In this document: piece after piece, positions 8,123 to 18,040 of the stretch
Numbering within the stretch: the stretch's first letter is position 1
How the letters are laid out: each line of letters begins with the position of its first letter
From: Mariniblastus fucicola
GTDB taxonomy: Bacteria > Planctomycetota > Planctomycetia > Pirellulales > Pirellulaceae
Assembly (NCBI RefSeq): GCF_008087665.1
Contig: NZ_CP042912.1
Location: 6,386,001 to 6,450,000, forward strand
DNA: 64,000 nt
Reading direction: 5' to 3'
Made by a program: the position numbers and the translations under genes
Notes under the pieces: model-generated
The model's input: only the letters and a program-made list of their open reading frames with translations
What the model was told of the DNA's origin: nothing
Databases searched by the model: none

Positions 8123-8703
8123 GACCCGCATTGAGGGCCTCAACAGCGGATGCTTCCGCCCCGTCCAACAGATGGCCGTAAGTGTTCAGTGTCAAAGTTG
8201 GTGTGGAATGCCGCATGACTGTTTGAACTGTTTTAACGTCCACTCCAGCAATGATCAGCCAAGCGCCGCAGGTATGTCGCAGTGCGTGGAAATCAAGTTT
8301 CAATCCGCTGTCGTTTTCGTATTTGAGGAAGTCAGATTTTACACGTTCTTTCCGCTTTTCTTCGTCGATGCCTTCCTCGTTGATCCAGCTGGCCCTGGCC
8401 GATTCAAGATCGTCCTTCAGCATCCTCGCCACATTGGCTGATGCGGGCATTTTGAATATCTCAGCATTGGGATTGAGATTGTTCACGTGTTTGAAGAGTT
8501 CCGTGGCCAGCTCTTTGGAAAGGTACTGTTTGGCGGCTTTCCCATTCTTGGTGATATCGCCCTCGGCACAAATGGAGACTCTTCCGTTCATATTCCGCAG
8601 GTCGGACTTCCGCAGCTTTCGAAGTTCGCCAGACCGGTATCCAGTCTCGATGGCGGTCCAATAAAGCAACTTGCGAGCAGGTCCCGTCATGTTCCAGCGA
8701 TAC

Positions 8704-8739
8704 TTGCCGTTGCTGGTTGCCGTTGCTGGTTGCCGTTGC
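8704..8739. repeat. 13-bp tandem repeat causing the integrase frameshift
   Basis: TTGCCGTTGCTGG occurs twice in tandem (8704-8716, 8717-8729) followed by a partial third copy (8730-8739). Thirteen is not a multiple of three, so each gain or loss of a unit shifts the integrase frame. Confidence 0.93.
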
Positions 8740-9417
8740 CAACCAGAACCATTCTTCCCTGGTCGCCATGCGCCTTTCATGACGGCGATCCTTGGTCGGT
8801 GAGGGCTTTTTGATGCCTTTGGTAGGATTGCTGGAGATGACGCCAGTATCAACCAGATGATTGAAAAATGTTCTCATCGCTGCGATGTGCTTCTGAATCG
8901 TCCGATGTGATTTTCCGTTCTGAACCAACGAATTGATGTAACCTCCAACTCGAACAGAATCAGCATCTGAAACCACGCTTACCTTCTGATTCTCGATGAA
9001 GGAATTCAAGATGGAAACCTGCTCTTCGATATGCTTGTTCGTCAGCTTGGCATTTTCCATTTTCATGCGATAGGCCCCCACATGCTCCTGAAGGGGGCTG
9101 TTCAAGTTTGCAACTAAAGATCCCTGCTTGGCAACTGAGACACCCGTCTTGATTTTGAGAGCCTCAGACTCGCGTCTGTTGGCTTCAGCAAGAGCTGTCT
9201 GTTTGCAAGTTGTTCCGCTTGAGAGGTCCTTCCAACGGCCACGCTCATCCTTGAATCGCATCCGCCATTTGGCACCACGTTTCGGCTTGCCCGTTTCTTT
9301 GTCATTGGGTTTGTAAACTGAGGCCATTCCGGCTTTTCTCCTTTCGTTACGATTCGTTGTTCATGATCGAATTATCGGCTCTTCAATAGGTTGCGTACGT
9401 CGTGTTCACCAAACTAG

Positions 9418-10818
9418 TTACCACATACACTCGTCGCCCTGATCGTGAATAAAGTCAAAACGACTTAAGATCTGCTTATTTATTCCATTCAATCGAAAAG
9501 TAGAATCATCAAACGATCCGAATCCATCCTCAGCAAGACGATTCAAGGATATTCTAGCTGAATCTGCCGTAGGGTATTTTTTGGAGTTTGAATTCTGAAG
9601 TTCACGTACGGTGATAGTTCCTTTGTTCCGTCTCGCAATAAAGCAGACCAGATCTTTCTGTTTCGCTTCGTCGGATCTGGTGTCAAAGATACGGTAGACA
9701 CGCATAGTCTCGTTGCGGAACCAGTGGACTATGCCGACTGCTGCTTCCAGCGTCTCTTTGGAGATCGCAGGGAGATCAACAACACCTGCGTGTTTAATTG
9801 CATGTAGAACCAACGCAATCCGCAGGGCATACTGGTCATGTTTGGCCAAAGGATAGGCGTCTTCGCTCTCTGACAGATGGATCAGCTCTTGGTTCTCGTT
9901 GAAAAACCGCTCCCATACGTTCATTGCTGCTTCATCTAAAGTCACAGTTTCGCGGTCTTCGCTTTTGTCCCTGGCTGATATCAGTTGGCCAACAAGCTTT
10001 TCCATATCCAAAATTGCCTCTTCAGCGATCTTGTTGGAATTCCATGTCTGAGGGTAGCTAGGCGGATATGCAAACAAAAGTCTGGCAAAAAGACCATTCT
10101 CAACATGTTCCGCGACTGCTTTCCGTAGTGTGTCCGGCTGGATAGTCCCTGTCAGGTTTACTACCGGATTACAAATACGTGTGTGTTTCTTATCCCCGGA
10201 TTTTCGGTCTACTGAGATTTCATCTCCATTCCAGGCACTCAACCACTTGGGGGCATCCCCCCCTTTTCCTTTAACATATCGGTCAAATCCTGCGAACCAT
10301 GCTTTAAGTTCATCGGTAATTACCATGACGCCGTGTTCATTCTCGTCCAGTACTTGGACGAGTGCTTCCATGGTCGTGTCATCTACATAGTACCTCTTCA
10401 TTGTTGGCTCGACCGGCTTGTCGCCACGAACACTTTTTTTGGTACTTTTCCACGCTGCCAAGTCCGCTTCGTATTGCGGGATTTTAGATTCGTAATCTGA
10501 ATGAGCTTTATCTTCCAAGTCCTTGAAGAACTTTTTAACAGTGCGTAGAGCTGGCGATTTGGTTGTGCCTGATTCACCAATGATGGCGGTCCAAAAAATC
10601 GGCGGTGCTTCCCAAGTGTCTCCGGGGGAAACGACTAGTCCACTCCCAATAGACTGTCCAAGACAACTCAAGAGAGGCAAGACAATGTATGCCGGAGGGC
10701 AGCCGACTGCAGCAGCAGCTTGCTCCACATAGTTCTTGACTGGCTCGGGCAAGTGTTCAACAGGAAATGGGACGTAGTTCTCAAGTTCATTGCCTGGTTT
10801 TTGTTTGATTGCGTTCAT
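9418..10818 (-). CDS. DUF3987 P-loop protein of mobile elements
   Basis: The protein of 466 residues starts near MNAIKQKPGNELENYVPFPVEHLPEPVKNYV..., typical of the DUF3987 family found in prophages and integrative elements beside integrases. A P-loop-like GESGTTKSP is at about residue 79, followed by a Walker-B-like VMVITDELKAWF and a C-terminal winged-helix-like part. The family is thought to act in element replication as a primase/helicase-associated ATPase, but that is not proven. The integrase lies 90 bases downstream on the same strand, so the two are probably co-transcribed from the promoter at 11631-11658. Confidence 0.8.
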   Translation of the reverse strand: MNAIKQKPGNELENYVPFPVEHLPEPVKNYVEQAAAAVGCPPAYIVLPLLSCLGQSIGSGLVVSPGDTWEAPPIFWTAIIGESGTTKSPALRTVKKFFKDLEDKAHSDYESKIPQYEADLAAWKSTKKSVRGDKPVEPTMKRYYVDDTTMEALVQVLDENEHGVMVITDELKAWFAGFDRYVKGKGGDAPKWLSAWNGDEISVDRKSGDKKHTRICNPVVNLTGTIQPDTLRKAVAEHVENGLFARLLFAYPPSYPQTWNSNKIAEEAILDMEKLVGQLISARDKSEDRETVTLDEAAMNVWERFFNENQELIHLSESEDAYPLAKHDQYALRIALVLHAIKHAGVVDLPAISKETLEAAVGIVHWFRNETMRVYRIFDTRSDEAKQKDLVCFIARRNKGTITVRELQNSNSKKYPTADSARISLNRLAEDGFGSFDDSTFRLNGINKQILSRFDFIHDQGDECMW

Positions 10819-11304
10819 ATTAAATATTCTTTCTGGTCCAAAGTTCTAACAAAGTTCTAAAAATCGAAATTGAGGATTTGGTTGGCGCGTACCTCGACCG
10901 CGTTGATTTGTCTGGCGTCGGACCGTCGTCCAACTTTTGAGAAAAATCAAATTTTTGAACGAAGGTCTTTTTGAATACAAAATGAGATATCTATCTAACT
11001 GATATCTATATTCACATTGACCCAACTCTTCTTTCTTTTGCAAAAGCTACCGACAGCCCGACAGCCGACAAAGAATGAGATCGTCCTAACGGCGTTTTGC
11101 AATGTAGATGCGTGGCAGTTCCAATAGGAGCGTGCTGAAGCCGTGGAATTCGTTTAGATGCACATCAAGTGTGCTGATTTACCGGAAGCGCCGGGAGAGA
11201 ATTTGAAAAACCAATACTTAGATATTGACCTGTCCACTTGTGGACCCTATCCTTTTAGTGTCATCCAAAAGAACTTTCAGTTCCCCCGGGCTTACCAGCC
11301 TCTC
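10819..11304. other. Gene-poor gap between DUF3987 and excisionase-like genes
   Basis: The stretch is AT-rich. A 65-codon minus-strand frame (10846-11043) has no ribosome site or recognisable product and is not called. No hairpin-plus-T-tract terminator separates the excisionase-like gene from the DUF3987 gene, so the region may be an untranslated spacer in one operon. Confidence 0.4.
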
Positions 11305-11493
11305 TTACATACCGCCTCCGCTTTTCAACTGTTGGTCGATCCAACGTGCGAGGTACCTTGGGCAGTAAAATACAGACCTGCCCACTTTTAAGCACTGAAT
11401 TGTGCCATCTTCTGTTAGTGACCATAGCTTTCGCTTGCTCATGGATAGAAGTTTTGCGGCTTCATCTGCCTTAATTAGTAATTGAGGAATCAT
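11305..11493 (-). CDS. Excisionase/AlpA-like helix-turn-helix protein
   Basis: The 62-residue protein starts at ATG 11493 with AGGA seven bases upstream; a GTG ten codons earlier is less likely. It contains the MerR-like helix-turn-helix of excisionases: DEAAKLLSMSKRKLWSLTEDG, then a basic wing (QCLKVGRSVFYCPRYLARWIDQQL). Small proteins of this kind bend DNA at att sites to favour excision or activate integrase genes. Position upstream of the DUF3987 and integrase genes on the same strand supports that role here. Confidence 0.78.
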   Translation of the reverse strand: MIPQLLIKADEAAKLLSMSKRKLWSLTEDGTIQCLKVGRSVFYCPRYLARWIDQQLKSGGGM

Positions 11494-12442
11494 CCTGTTT
11501 TCCTCAGAGCTCAGAGTATTCACTTACAATCTGACCCTTTCTTTTAAGTCTACAAATAGTAAAAGCCTCGCTAAAAGCGGGCTACGATAAAAAATTTGCC
11601 AAAAACTCTGATTCGCCTTGACATGACACTATTATATGAGTATCGGCGGTTTTGTCAATACACTTTTTACCCACATTTCAAGTGCAATAGTATGTTATGA
11701 CATGAAAATTGTGAGCCCGAGAAACACCGCATGAAATAGCTTGGCTATTTCGAAATCGAAGCAGTTGCAGCATGGGGATTTGAAAAAATCTGGGGAGATT
11801 GCCGATCACGGCTCAGGTAAATTGTCGATTTAGATCACTCTGTGCTTTAGGAATTCAGGAAGACCGCTGTATTGCTAAGTTGTCGCAGCCATCCTGTCTG
11901 GCTCATCTCGCACAGAATGTTGAGCGCGCAGCATTCCCTGAAACGCGTCGCTCGTGCACTGGCATCCTCGGTCACTGTAATGAAGTAGAGTTTTGGACTC
12001 TGGCCGCCTTCCTCAAGGCGTTGGCAACAATCTGTGTCAACAGTTGATTGCTCATCTGCCAGCCAACAACCTTACAACTGAACAAGTCCAGCTAACAGCC
12101 AGACGAACCCACCAGCTATTCGTTCGCAAGCAAGTGATGTCAGCCACTCATTTGTGATTCGGAGAGGCTCGAACTCTAGGGAGAGGATATTCTCAGAAGG
12201 TTTCTTGTCAGGATTTGACGTGATCTTGGTCGGTTTGAATTTGCGTGAAACACACCTGTTAAGCTCCATTTCTCGCATGGCAGCTGCCACCGTGTTGTTG
12301 CGAAAGTCGCCATTTTGAATCGAATCCATCGTGGATCCCACTGAGCAACGGGACCGATTCGACACCCAGAGGTTCTCCTTGAAAACCTCTACGACAACGA
12401 TCTACGACACTTCATCTAGTGAGAAAGGTTTTGTAACTGCCT
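11494..12442. other. Long noncoding stretch with a promoter near its left part
   Basis: About 950 bases. The left part contains the consensus promoter at 11631-11658 and, between it and the excisionase-like gene, a small hairpin (AGCCCGCT/AGCG-A-GGCT on the minus strand) followed by only three T residues. Two frames, 11799-12047 (+) and 12072-12365 (-), have no ribosome site, no domain and unusual composition; I do not call them. Otherwise nothing is recognisable. Confidence 0.45.
11631..11658 (-). promoter_or_regulatory. Consensus sigma70 promoter for the excisionase-DUF3987-integrase genes
   Basis: On the minus strand, TTGACA (11653-11658) and TATAAT (11631-11636) are both perfect hexamers with a 16-bp spacer. 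The start of transcription would leave a leader of about 130 nt before the excisionase-like ATG. Confidence 0.7.
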
Positions 12443-12703
12443 CTAGTGTCGATAGTTGCTTTCCTTGATGACGTAATAATGGTTGCGTTCAGGCATGACT
12501 TTGCGTTTGACGCATCGCTCAGGGTCTTCCCAGATAATTATTGTCACTCTACCGTCACCGTGATCAGTGACAGATTCAATCGTTCTAGAGCTGATTGAAT
12601 CCCCTTTTTGATTCTTCCTGAAAACGGCAATTTCGTCATCAGGCTTTGCGATCCGCAGTTTCCAATGCGAAGGCGACACCAAGCCATCCGCGATTCGAAT
12701 CAA
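12443..12703 (-). CDS. Small hypothetical protein
   Basis: An 86-residue frame beginning with TTG at 12703, with GGTGG five bases upstream. The product is mixed charged with several beta-like stretches (VTDHGDGRVTIIIWEDP, KVMPERNHYYVI) and no membrane segment or motif I know. It lies 93 bases downstream of the large FtsK-type gene on the same strand and could be the last member of that operon. Support is moderate. Confidence 0.4.
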   Translation of the reverse strand: MIRIADGLVSPSHWKLRIAKPDDEIAVFRKNQKGDSISSRTIESVTDHGDGRVTIIIWEDPERCVKRKVMPERNHYYVIKESNYRH

Positions 12704-12796
12704 GCTGCCACCGTGAATCAGGCGTGTTTGGAAGCAAATGCCTTTTGGCTATGTAGTCTTCTTGTACCAGTTCTTTTGCATAGTCGCTCGACTTAA

Positions 12797-15700
12797 TTAT
12801 TGGAGGTTGTCTAGGATTTCGCTGACCAATACTTCAGGTGGGAATGGAACCTGTGCGAACACAAGGCCTGACTCTCCTTCGAGTTTGGCCAACAAATGTC
12901 CCTTGCCCAGAAGCTTTTCAGCTCCCTTGTCACCAAGGGAAACTTCGGAAGTGCCCTCTGAATCGACCCGCAAGATAAGTCGATTACCAAGGTTCGCTCG
13001 CAATTGCATTGGCATCACGTTTACGTCTGGCCTTTGAGCGGCAAAGACCAAGTGGATGCCAGCCGCGCGGGCCTTCACGCCAAGACGCTGTACTGTGGAG
13101 GAAACATGATCTTTGTATTCGTCGATCAGCATCCATTCAGCGAACTCGTCATGTATCAGCCAAATCGTTGCCATACGATCCTCTGACTGAGCCTTCTTGT
13201 TAAACGCGGTAATGTTGGCTGCCTTGGCTTGTCGAAAGGCCGTGTACCTTTCGTCCATTAGCGTCACAAGCTCTTGAAGTTTCGAGATTGCTTGCTGCTC
13301 TTCGACAATCAGCCCTCCATCCAGATGCGGGACATCCTCAAACTGGAAATAGTCGACTCCTTGTTTTGGGTCGATCAGGATCAACTTGGCCTCATCCGGA
13401 GTGTTGGTCGCTACGATGCCGAGAATTAGGTTTTGAATCAGAACGGATTTTCCACTTCCCGTAGAGCCCGCAATGAGTGTATGAGGCGCGTGCTTCTTGT
13501 TCGGGTCTAGATATAGAATCGAACCATCGTTCTCGCGAACGGCGATCGCAATGTTCTGATTTCCGTTCGTGCGTTCGGGGCTCCATCTCTTCCAAACTGA
13601 GGCAAGATTGACGACTTCTCGCGTTGGCCGCTCGATTGCGATAGATACTACGCCCGGCTCTGGTTGAACAGAAATGATATTGAGTCCATGAGTGGTCAAG
13701 AACTCAGATCGTCGCTTCGAAACCTGATCGACGGTTAAATGTGCACTGCCTGCAAACTTCAGCAAAGCAGCGTTTGGCGTCATTTTGGATTCAAGCAGCT
13801 TTGCTTGCAGGTTAAACTGTTGCAGGCCAGTCTTAATGCCTTTCACCGTTTTCTTCAGCCATTGTTCATCGGCCTCAGATGTTTGGCGTTCTTCAGCGTT
13901 TTGTTCAACGATTGACGCAAGCTTGTCGTGCGCCCAGCGTGTGTTGTCAACGGTCAATTCACTTTCTAGATGCACGGCATTGTTAACTTGCCCTTCGCTT
14001 TCTTGCTGACTAGTAACTTCCGCCTTTACTTCCTTTCCATCATCGACGCTGTCTACATCTGTTTCTGGTTCGACCGACACTGGGCGGGTCACAGTATTCT
14101 CTTTCCTTTCAATCGAAGTTGGCGGCTTGAACTCATGTGGGTTCAAGGAAGGAGGGAAATCAAAACTGCGATTTCGAGCTTCCCCAGGCGACGCGTCGTT
14201 CCAGTATGCGATCACCAAGTCCCTTAGTTCTTTTCTCGCAAACACTTCTTGGTAGCAACCTTCAACCTCTGCGACCTCAAATGAATTCGAGTCGTCAAAT
14301 TCTGGCGAGTGGACGAACACATGAGAGTAGCCTCGAAGCATGATCTTGCAGTTGCCGGAGCGTATAGCATGTCGCCATTTCCCAACGTCAGGAGACTGGC
14401 CAGCGGCGAATTGAACGCCATCCAGCACTAAATCAGAAAGCCTTGCGAGCCAGAGTTCACGATCCAACCGATCCGGATTCCCAAAAAGGGCATCATGAAT
14501 TCGTCTAACGGTATCGCGAAGTTGTTTCTGACTCTCCTTCTTCTTTTTGGACAAGTTTGCTTCATCAATATACTTCGCTTCCGAAACGACGATCGAAAGC
14601 AGCAACTCCCCGTTCTCATTTTCTTCAGGGCTAACAATCATCAAGTCAGCGATTTGCTCTTCCCGTTGCCCAAGCCATTCGGCATAGTCATCTAAGAAGT
14701 ACCAACCGAAATAGCGATCGCCATCCAATTCGTTGCGAATCAGAAAGCGGCTCAGAACCACGCCCATCAACTCAAAAGCGCTGCGTCCCCGTTTTGCAGC
14801 ACGTAATGCGAGATCACCTGAAATTGAATTAGCATCAGCGATCATTTTGTCTGCAAGTTTGTCGAAGTCCTCGTCGCCTAATTCGAGAGTGAGCTTCCTC
14901 AGCCGACTCTTTAGCATCGTTTTTAAAAGTCCAGAACTTGCCTTGGACGAAATAACAAGGTTTCGGCCCTGCGTTGCGGACTGCTTATAGCGAATGATTC
15001 GCACGCTTTGGTTCTGAAGCTGTCGACGATCGAGAAGCTCGTCATAGTTCACAACCCAATTTGCCAGGTTGTGGGTCTCTTCAAAAATCTGTGACGTTTC
15101 TCGATCGTTGAAGTCGAGTTGTCTTACTGGGAGTAGGCGTGTTCCGTCTTTGCCGTCCCAGTCACCTTTTTTGAAAGTCGTGATCGCAGTTAGGAATGCC
15201 CATGTTTCTTCACTTTGAACAGGACAACACAAATAAACTACTGATTTCAAATCGTCTTTGGCTGCAGGGCGTCGACGGGACCATCGTGGTGGAACCAATT
15301 CATCAAGTGGAACAGGCTTGTATGTTTCTGGATACCACTCCAATTGAGCATGGCGAGCGATGACATCTTGAGAAAACGAAACGTCATGTGGACATCCGTC
15401 CTTCGGATCAGGCGGAGCGGCTTGGTCAGCAAGAATGCCAATTCGAAGTCTGGCAAGAAAATCTTCAGTGGCTTCACTTGGACTATATGAGTCAACATCT
15501 TCATCCGCCGACTCGATAATTTCTTGATAAAGATGCCGCAATCTTTTGGGTTTAGTATGCCGCAAAATAATCTGGCAGTGCACTTCTTCGTCGTCTTCGT
15601 GCAGTGAACCAATCTTGTTTACAACCGCCTGCGGTAACCGAGATGAATCACTGTTGAATAGAACGAGCGAGAGGTTTGCTCGCTCATGAGGGTGCAACTT

Positions 15701-18040
15701 CACGTATTGGTTCAGAAGCTCCATGACGCGGGTTGCAGCCGGCGCAGGATTCTCGTTCGTCGCCGCCACTCGTTTCTTTTCCAAAATTGGAGGCTCATGA
15801 AGGCTGTAGTCGCCAACGGTGTCGGTAACCGTTAAAACGTGGGCCTCATTCTCGATCCATCCAACGACGACTTCAGGATAGAAAGGATGCTCAAGTTCTC
15901 GAATCATCTCTTTGAAATACAAACGCTGATCGCCGAACTCAACATTCTCTTCAAAGAGAAGCCGTTTTATTATGTCGCTAACCAGTTTGGCCTTCCTTGC
16001 GATGGCCGCCATTCGGAGGGGATGCCATGGAGCGACAACAACTGTTGGGATATCCGCGTTAATCGCAACTGAGCCAATCTCCAGAATTGGCCTTAGTAGT
16101 AGCTGACGATTTGAGTCTCCCTTGGCTTCACTGCAAATTGTCGTCAAAAGCTGCGAATAGAACGTCAGCTGCGTTGAAAGCGACTTGGCGGAGACACCTG
16201 ACTCTGTAAAGCCATTGATTGCATTCGTGTATTCAGCGGCAAACTGCTCGAACTGATCGTTCAGCTTTGCACGGACTTCATCTGAAACCAGCCCTTCGTT
16301 CGCAGCATGCTCAAGGTTCGCTTTCCAAATTAATGCAATGTCATGCTTTTTCTTATACGCCGAAACGAACGACCCCTTATTCCGATCGTATGAGGCGACG
16401 AACGTTTTAACATTGGACAAATCAACCGCTTGGTAAATCCCTTTGGAACTGATTGGATCAAGATCCGTTTCACATCTAACGAGCGGATTTTTCTTGAGCC
16501 GTTTCCAGTCCGCCACAAACTCACTTGCTACTGAATTCGGATCATAAAACCAAACCAATTGTGTTGAAGAGTTTTCCACCGTCCCTTCGGTAGTCTCTGT
16601 TGTAACTTCAAGAATAAATTTGAGTTTAAGAGCCTTCTTTGCCTGCGAACGATTCAGCCGAATCTTTTTGTTGCCACTCCACTCCGTTACGAGTTCTGGA
16701 AAATCAAACAATTTGCCAACGTTCCATCTGACGCCCTTCCCAAGCAATGACTTTAGTCCAGCATAGCGGTTGGCAAAAAATGCTCCTGCATGAATGTTGA
16801 CATCGCGGAGTTCGCGTTTTGTCGCACTGTCACAGCGAATTAGTAGTGTTCGCTTCTTGGCGTCGGTGATTTGATTGAAGAGCGATTCAATACTTGCTGC
16901 TAGTCCAACAACAAAATCAGTACACTCTCTTGGGCGACCGTAAATGAACTTATCCCATGCAGAGCGAAGCTTTCGATCCTCTTTGAGCTCGTTTCGATGA
17001 GACTCGTAAAAAGCTTGGTCTTCCTCCGTAGGATCGTTGGCCTTTGGGCGCTTGGAAAGCAATTCCAAATAGTCTGAGTCGTCTTCGCTCAGGAGGTCCG
17101 GACTTCGTTCGTCGTAGAAAAGCGTTGTCACTTCCCCGAGGTTGAGCTTTACGCGTCGCAAACCGTCGAACAATGGTCTTATCTCTTGCCACTCGCAATT
17201 GGCAAGTGCCTCCGCTTCTGCATTCCAACCGCTTGAAGCAGAAATGAATTGTTGAATTACCTCATGATGTTCGTCACTAATTTCGGGTTTAGCTTTCTCG
17301 AATGCTTTTACAAGATCCTCTTCGCTGAGCAAAAGCTGAGAGGTATTCTGTTTCTCCAAGAAGCATGCATTCTTTCGATAGACACGATTGAACTCGCGTT
17401 GCCAAACTGACTTGTGAGTGCGGCGTCCTTCTTTGATGCGATCAAAGAAAGTTGAGTCTTTAGGGAAATGCAACGCCGGCATGGCTTGCCCCAAAGCGAC
17501 GCCGATCGGAAGACCTTCGTTCTCGTTCAATTCTCGAGTGAGAACGATGTACGACGCTAATCGCTCCAACGCGACAACACGCAGGTCACAAAGCCCAGCA
17601 ATCGCTTTTTCCCACCACTTTTTCTGTTCGTCGGTAACCGACAAGCCTTCACTTGCGCAAGCCACCCACAAATCGGGGCTTGCGGTTAACTCGTCGGCTC
17701 CGATACGCACAAATTCTTTCAACGACTGCTCTTCGTCGTCGCCGGTGCTCGCGACCAGCAATATCGGTAACTCACAATTGCAATTCCGATAGTATGTCGC
17801 TGGGTTAGTTGTAAGAACTTGAGCCGGCAACCCAGAATCGCCGACAAAGTCCTTGTTCAACTTTAGCTCGACAATATCCTTCAAAGTCTCATGTTGAAGC
17901 ACTGCTTTTGCAATTGCGATAGTTTGCTGTGCTGACAAATGGTCAATCATCAGCCTGGCCGCGCCTTGGTCGCTTTCTTTTTCGATCGACGAATCGAGAT
18001 GACGCGTAAAAACATCGCCAATTAGTTCGACAGAATTCAT
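12797..18040 (-). CDS. sspH: SspH/DptH-like protein with C-terminal FtsK ATPase
   Basis: The start at 18040 has GGAGG seven bases upstream and overlaps the preceding stop by four bases (ATGA). The 1747-residue protein has no recognisable motif over most of its length. It ends in an FtsK/HerA-type translocase domain: Walker A AGSTGSGKS near residue 1520, Walker B LILIDPKQG, sensor region WLIHDEFAEW and AAQRPDVNVMP. Third gene of a three-gene operon opposite an SspB/SspC pair, it fits the restriction module SspFGH, reported to damage DNA that lacks phosphorothioate marks, or its DptFGH counterpart. The letter assignment rests on order, size and the FtsK domain. Confidence 0.72.
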   Translation of the reverse strand: MNSVELIGDVFTRHLDSSIEKESDQGAARLMIDHLSAQQTIAIAKAVLQHETLKDIVELKLNKDFVGDSGLPAQVLTTNPATYYRNCNCELPILLVASTGDDEEQSLKEFVRIGADELTASPDLWVACASEGLSVTDEQKKWWEKAIAGLCDLRVVALERLASYIVLTRELNENEGLPIGVALGQAMPALHFPKDSTFFDRIKEGRRTHKSVWQREFNRVYRKNACFLEKQNTSQLLLSEEDLVKAFEKAKPEISDEHHEVIQQFISASSGWNAEAEALANCEWQEIRPLFDGLRRVKLNLGEVTTLFYDERSPDLLSEDDSDYLELLSKRPKANDPTEEDQAFYESHRNELKEDRKLRSAWDKFIYGRPRECTDFVVGLAASIESLFNQITDAKKRTLLIRCDSATKRELRDVNIHAGAFFANRYAGLKSLLGKGVRWNVGKLFDFPELVTEWSGNKKIRLNRSQAKKALKLKFILEVTTETTEGTVENSSTQLVWFYDPNSVASEFVADWKRLKKNPLVRCETDLDPISSKGIYQAVDLSNVKTFVASYDRNKGSFVSAYKKKHDIALIWKANLEHAANEGLVSDEVRAKLNDQFEQFAAEYTNAINGFTESGVSAKSLSTQLTFYSQLLTTICSEAKGDSNRQLLLRPILEIGSVAINADIPTVVVAPWHPLRMAAIARKAKLVSDIIKRLLFEENVEFGDQRLYFKEMIRELEHPFYPEVVVGWIENEAHVLTVTDTVGDYSLHEPPILEKKRVAATNENPAPAATRVMELLNQYVKLHPHERANLSLVLFNSDSSRLPQAVVNKIGSLHEDDEEVHCQIILRHTKPKRLRHLYQEIIESADEDVDSYSPSEATEDFLARLRIGILADQAAPPDPKDGCPHDVSFSQDVIARHAQLEWYPETYKPVPLDELVPPRWSRRRPAAKDDLKSVVYLCCPVQSEETWAFLTAITTFKKGDWDGKDGTRLLPVRQLDFNDRETSQIFEETHNLANWVVNYDELLDRRQLQNQSVRIIRYKQSATQGRNLVISSKASSGLLKTMLKSRLRKLTLELGDEDFDKLADKMIADANSISGDLALRAAKRGRSAFELMGVVLSRFLIRNELDGDRYFGWYFLDDYAEWLGQREEQIADLMIVSPEENENGELLLSIVVSEAKYIDEANLSKKKKESQKQLRDTVRRIHDALFGNPDRLDRELWLARLSDLVLDGVQFAAGQSPDVGKWRHAIRSGNCKIMLRGYSHVFVHSPEFDDSNSFEVAEVEGCYQEVFARKELRDLVIAYWNDASPGEARNRSFDFPPSLNPHEFKPPTSIERKENTVTRPVSVEPETDVDSVDDGKEVKAEVTSQQESEGQVNNAVHLESELTVDNTRWAHDKLASIVEQNAEERQTSEADEQWLKKTVKGIKTGLQQFNLQAKLLESKMTPNAALLKFAGSAHLTVDQVSKRRSEFLTTHGLNIISVQPEPGVVSIAIERPTREVVNLASVWKRWSPERTNGNQNIAIAVRENDGSILYLDPNKKHAPHTLIAGSTGSGKSVLIQNLILGIVATNTPDEAKLILIDPKQGVDYFQFEDVPHLDGGLIVEEQQAISKLQELVTLMDERYTAFRQAKAANITAFNKKAQSEDRMATIWLIHDEFAEWMLIDEYKDHVSSTVQRLGVKARAAGIHLVFAAQRPDVNVMPMQLRANLGNRLILRVDSEGTSEVSLGDKGAEKLLGKGHLLAKLEGESGLVFAQVPFPPEVLVSEILDNLQ

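Larger units (their letters stand above)
7902..9327 (-). pseudogene. int: Tyrosine site-specific integrase, frameshifted
   Basis: Two overlapping frames make one integrase. The first (9327 to about 8740) has the N-terminal basic and SAM-like DNA-binding domains. The second (to 7902) has the catalytic domain with Arg in GYRSGELRKLRK, HALRHT, MRH and the nucleophile in TLNTYGHLL. The frame breaks exactly at a tandem 13-bp repeat at 8704-8739; removing one 13-bp unit restores a continuous protein of about 470 residues. It would catalyse integration and excision at tRNA-Asn. The end of the frame runs through attL into the tRNA gene, so its last residues depend on what lies beyond the core (see 38189-38372). 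The start at 9327 has GGAG upstream. Confidence 0.9.

Noticed and set aside
10846-11043. Frame of 65 codons (-) as a gene
   Set aside because: No ribosome site, and composition rich in Arg/Gln without structure.
12072-12365. Frame of 97 codons (-) as a gene
   Set aside because: No ribosome site, no known domain, unusual composition.
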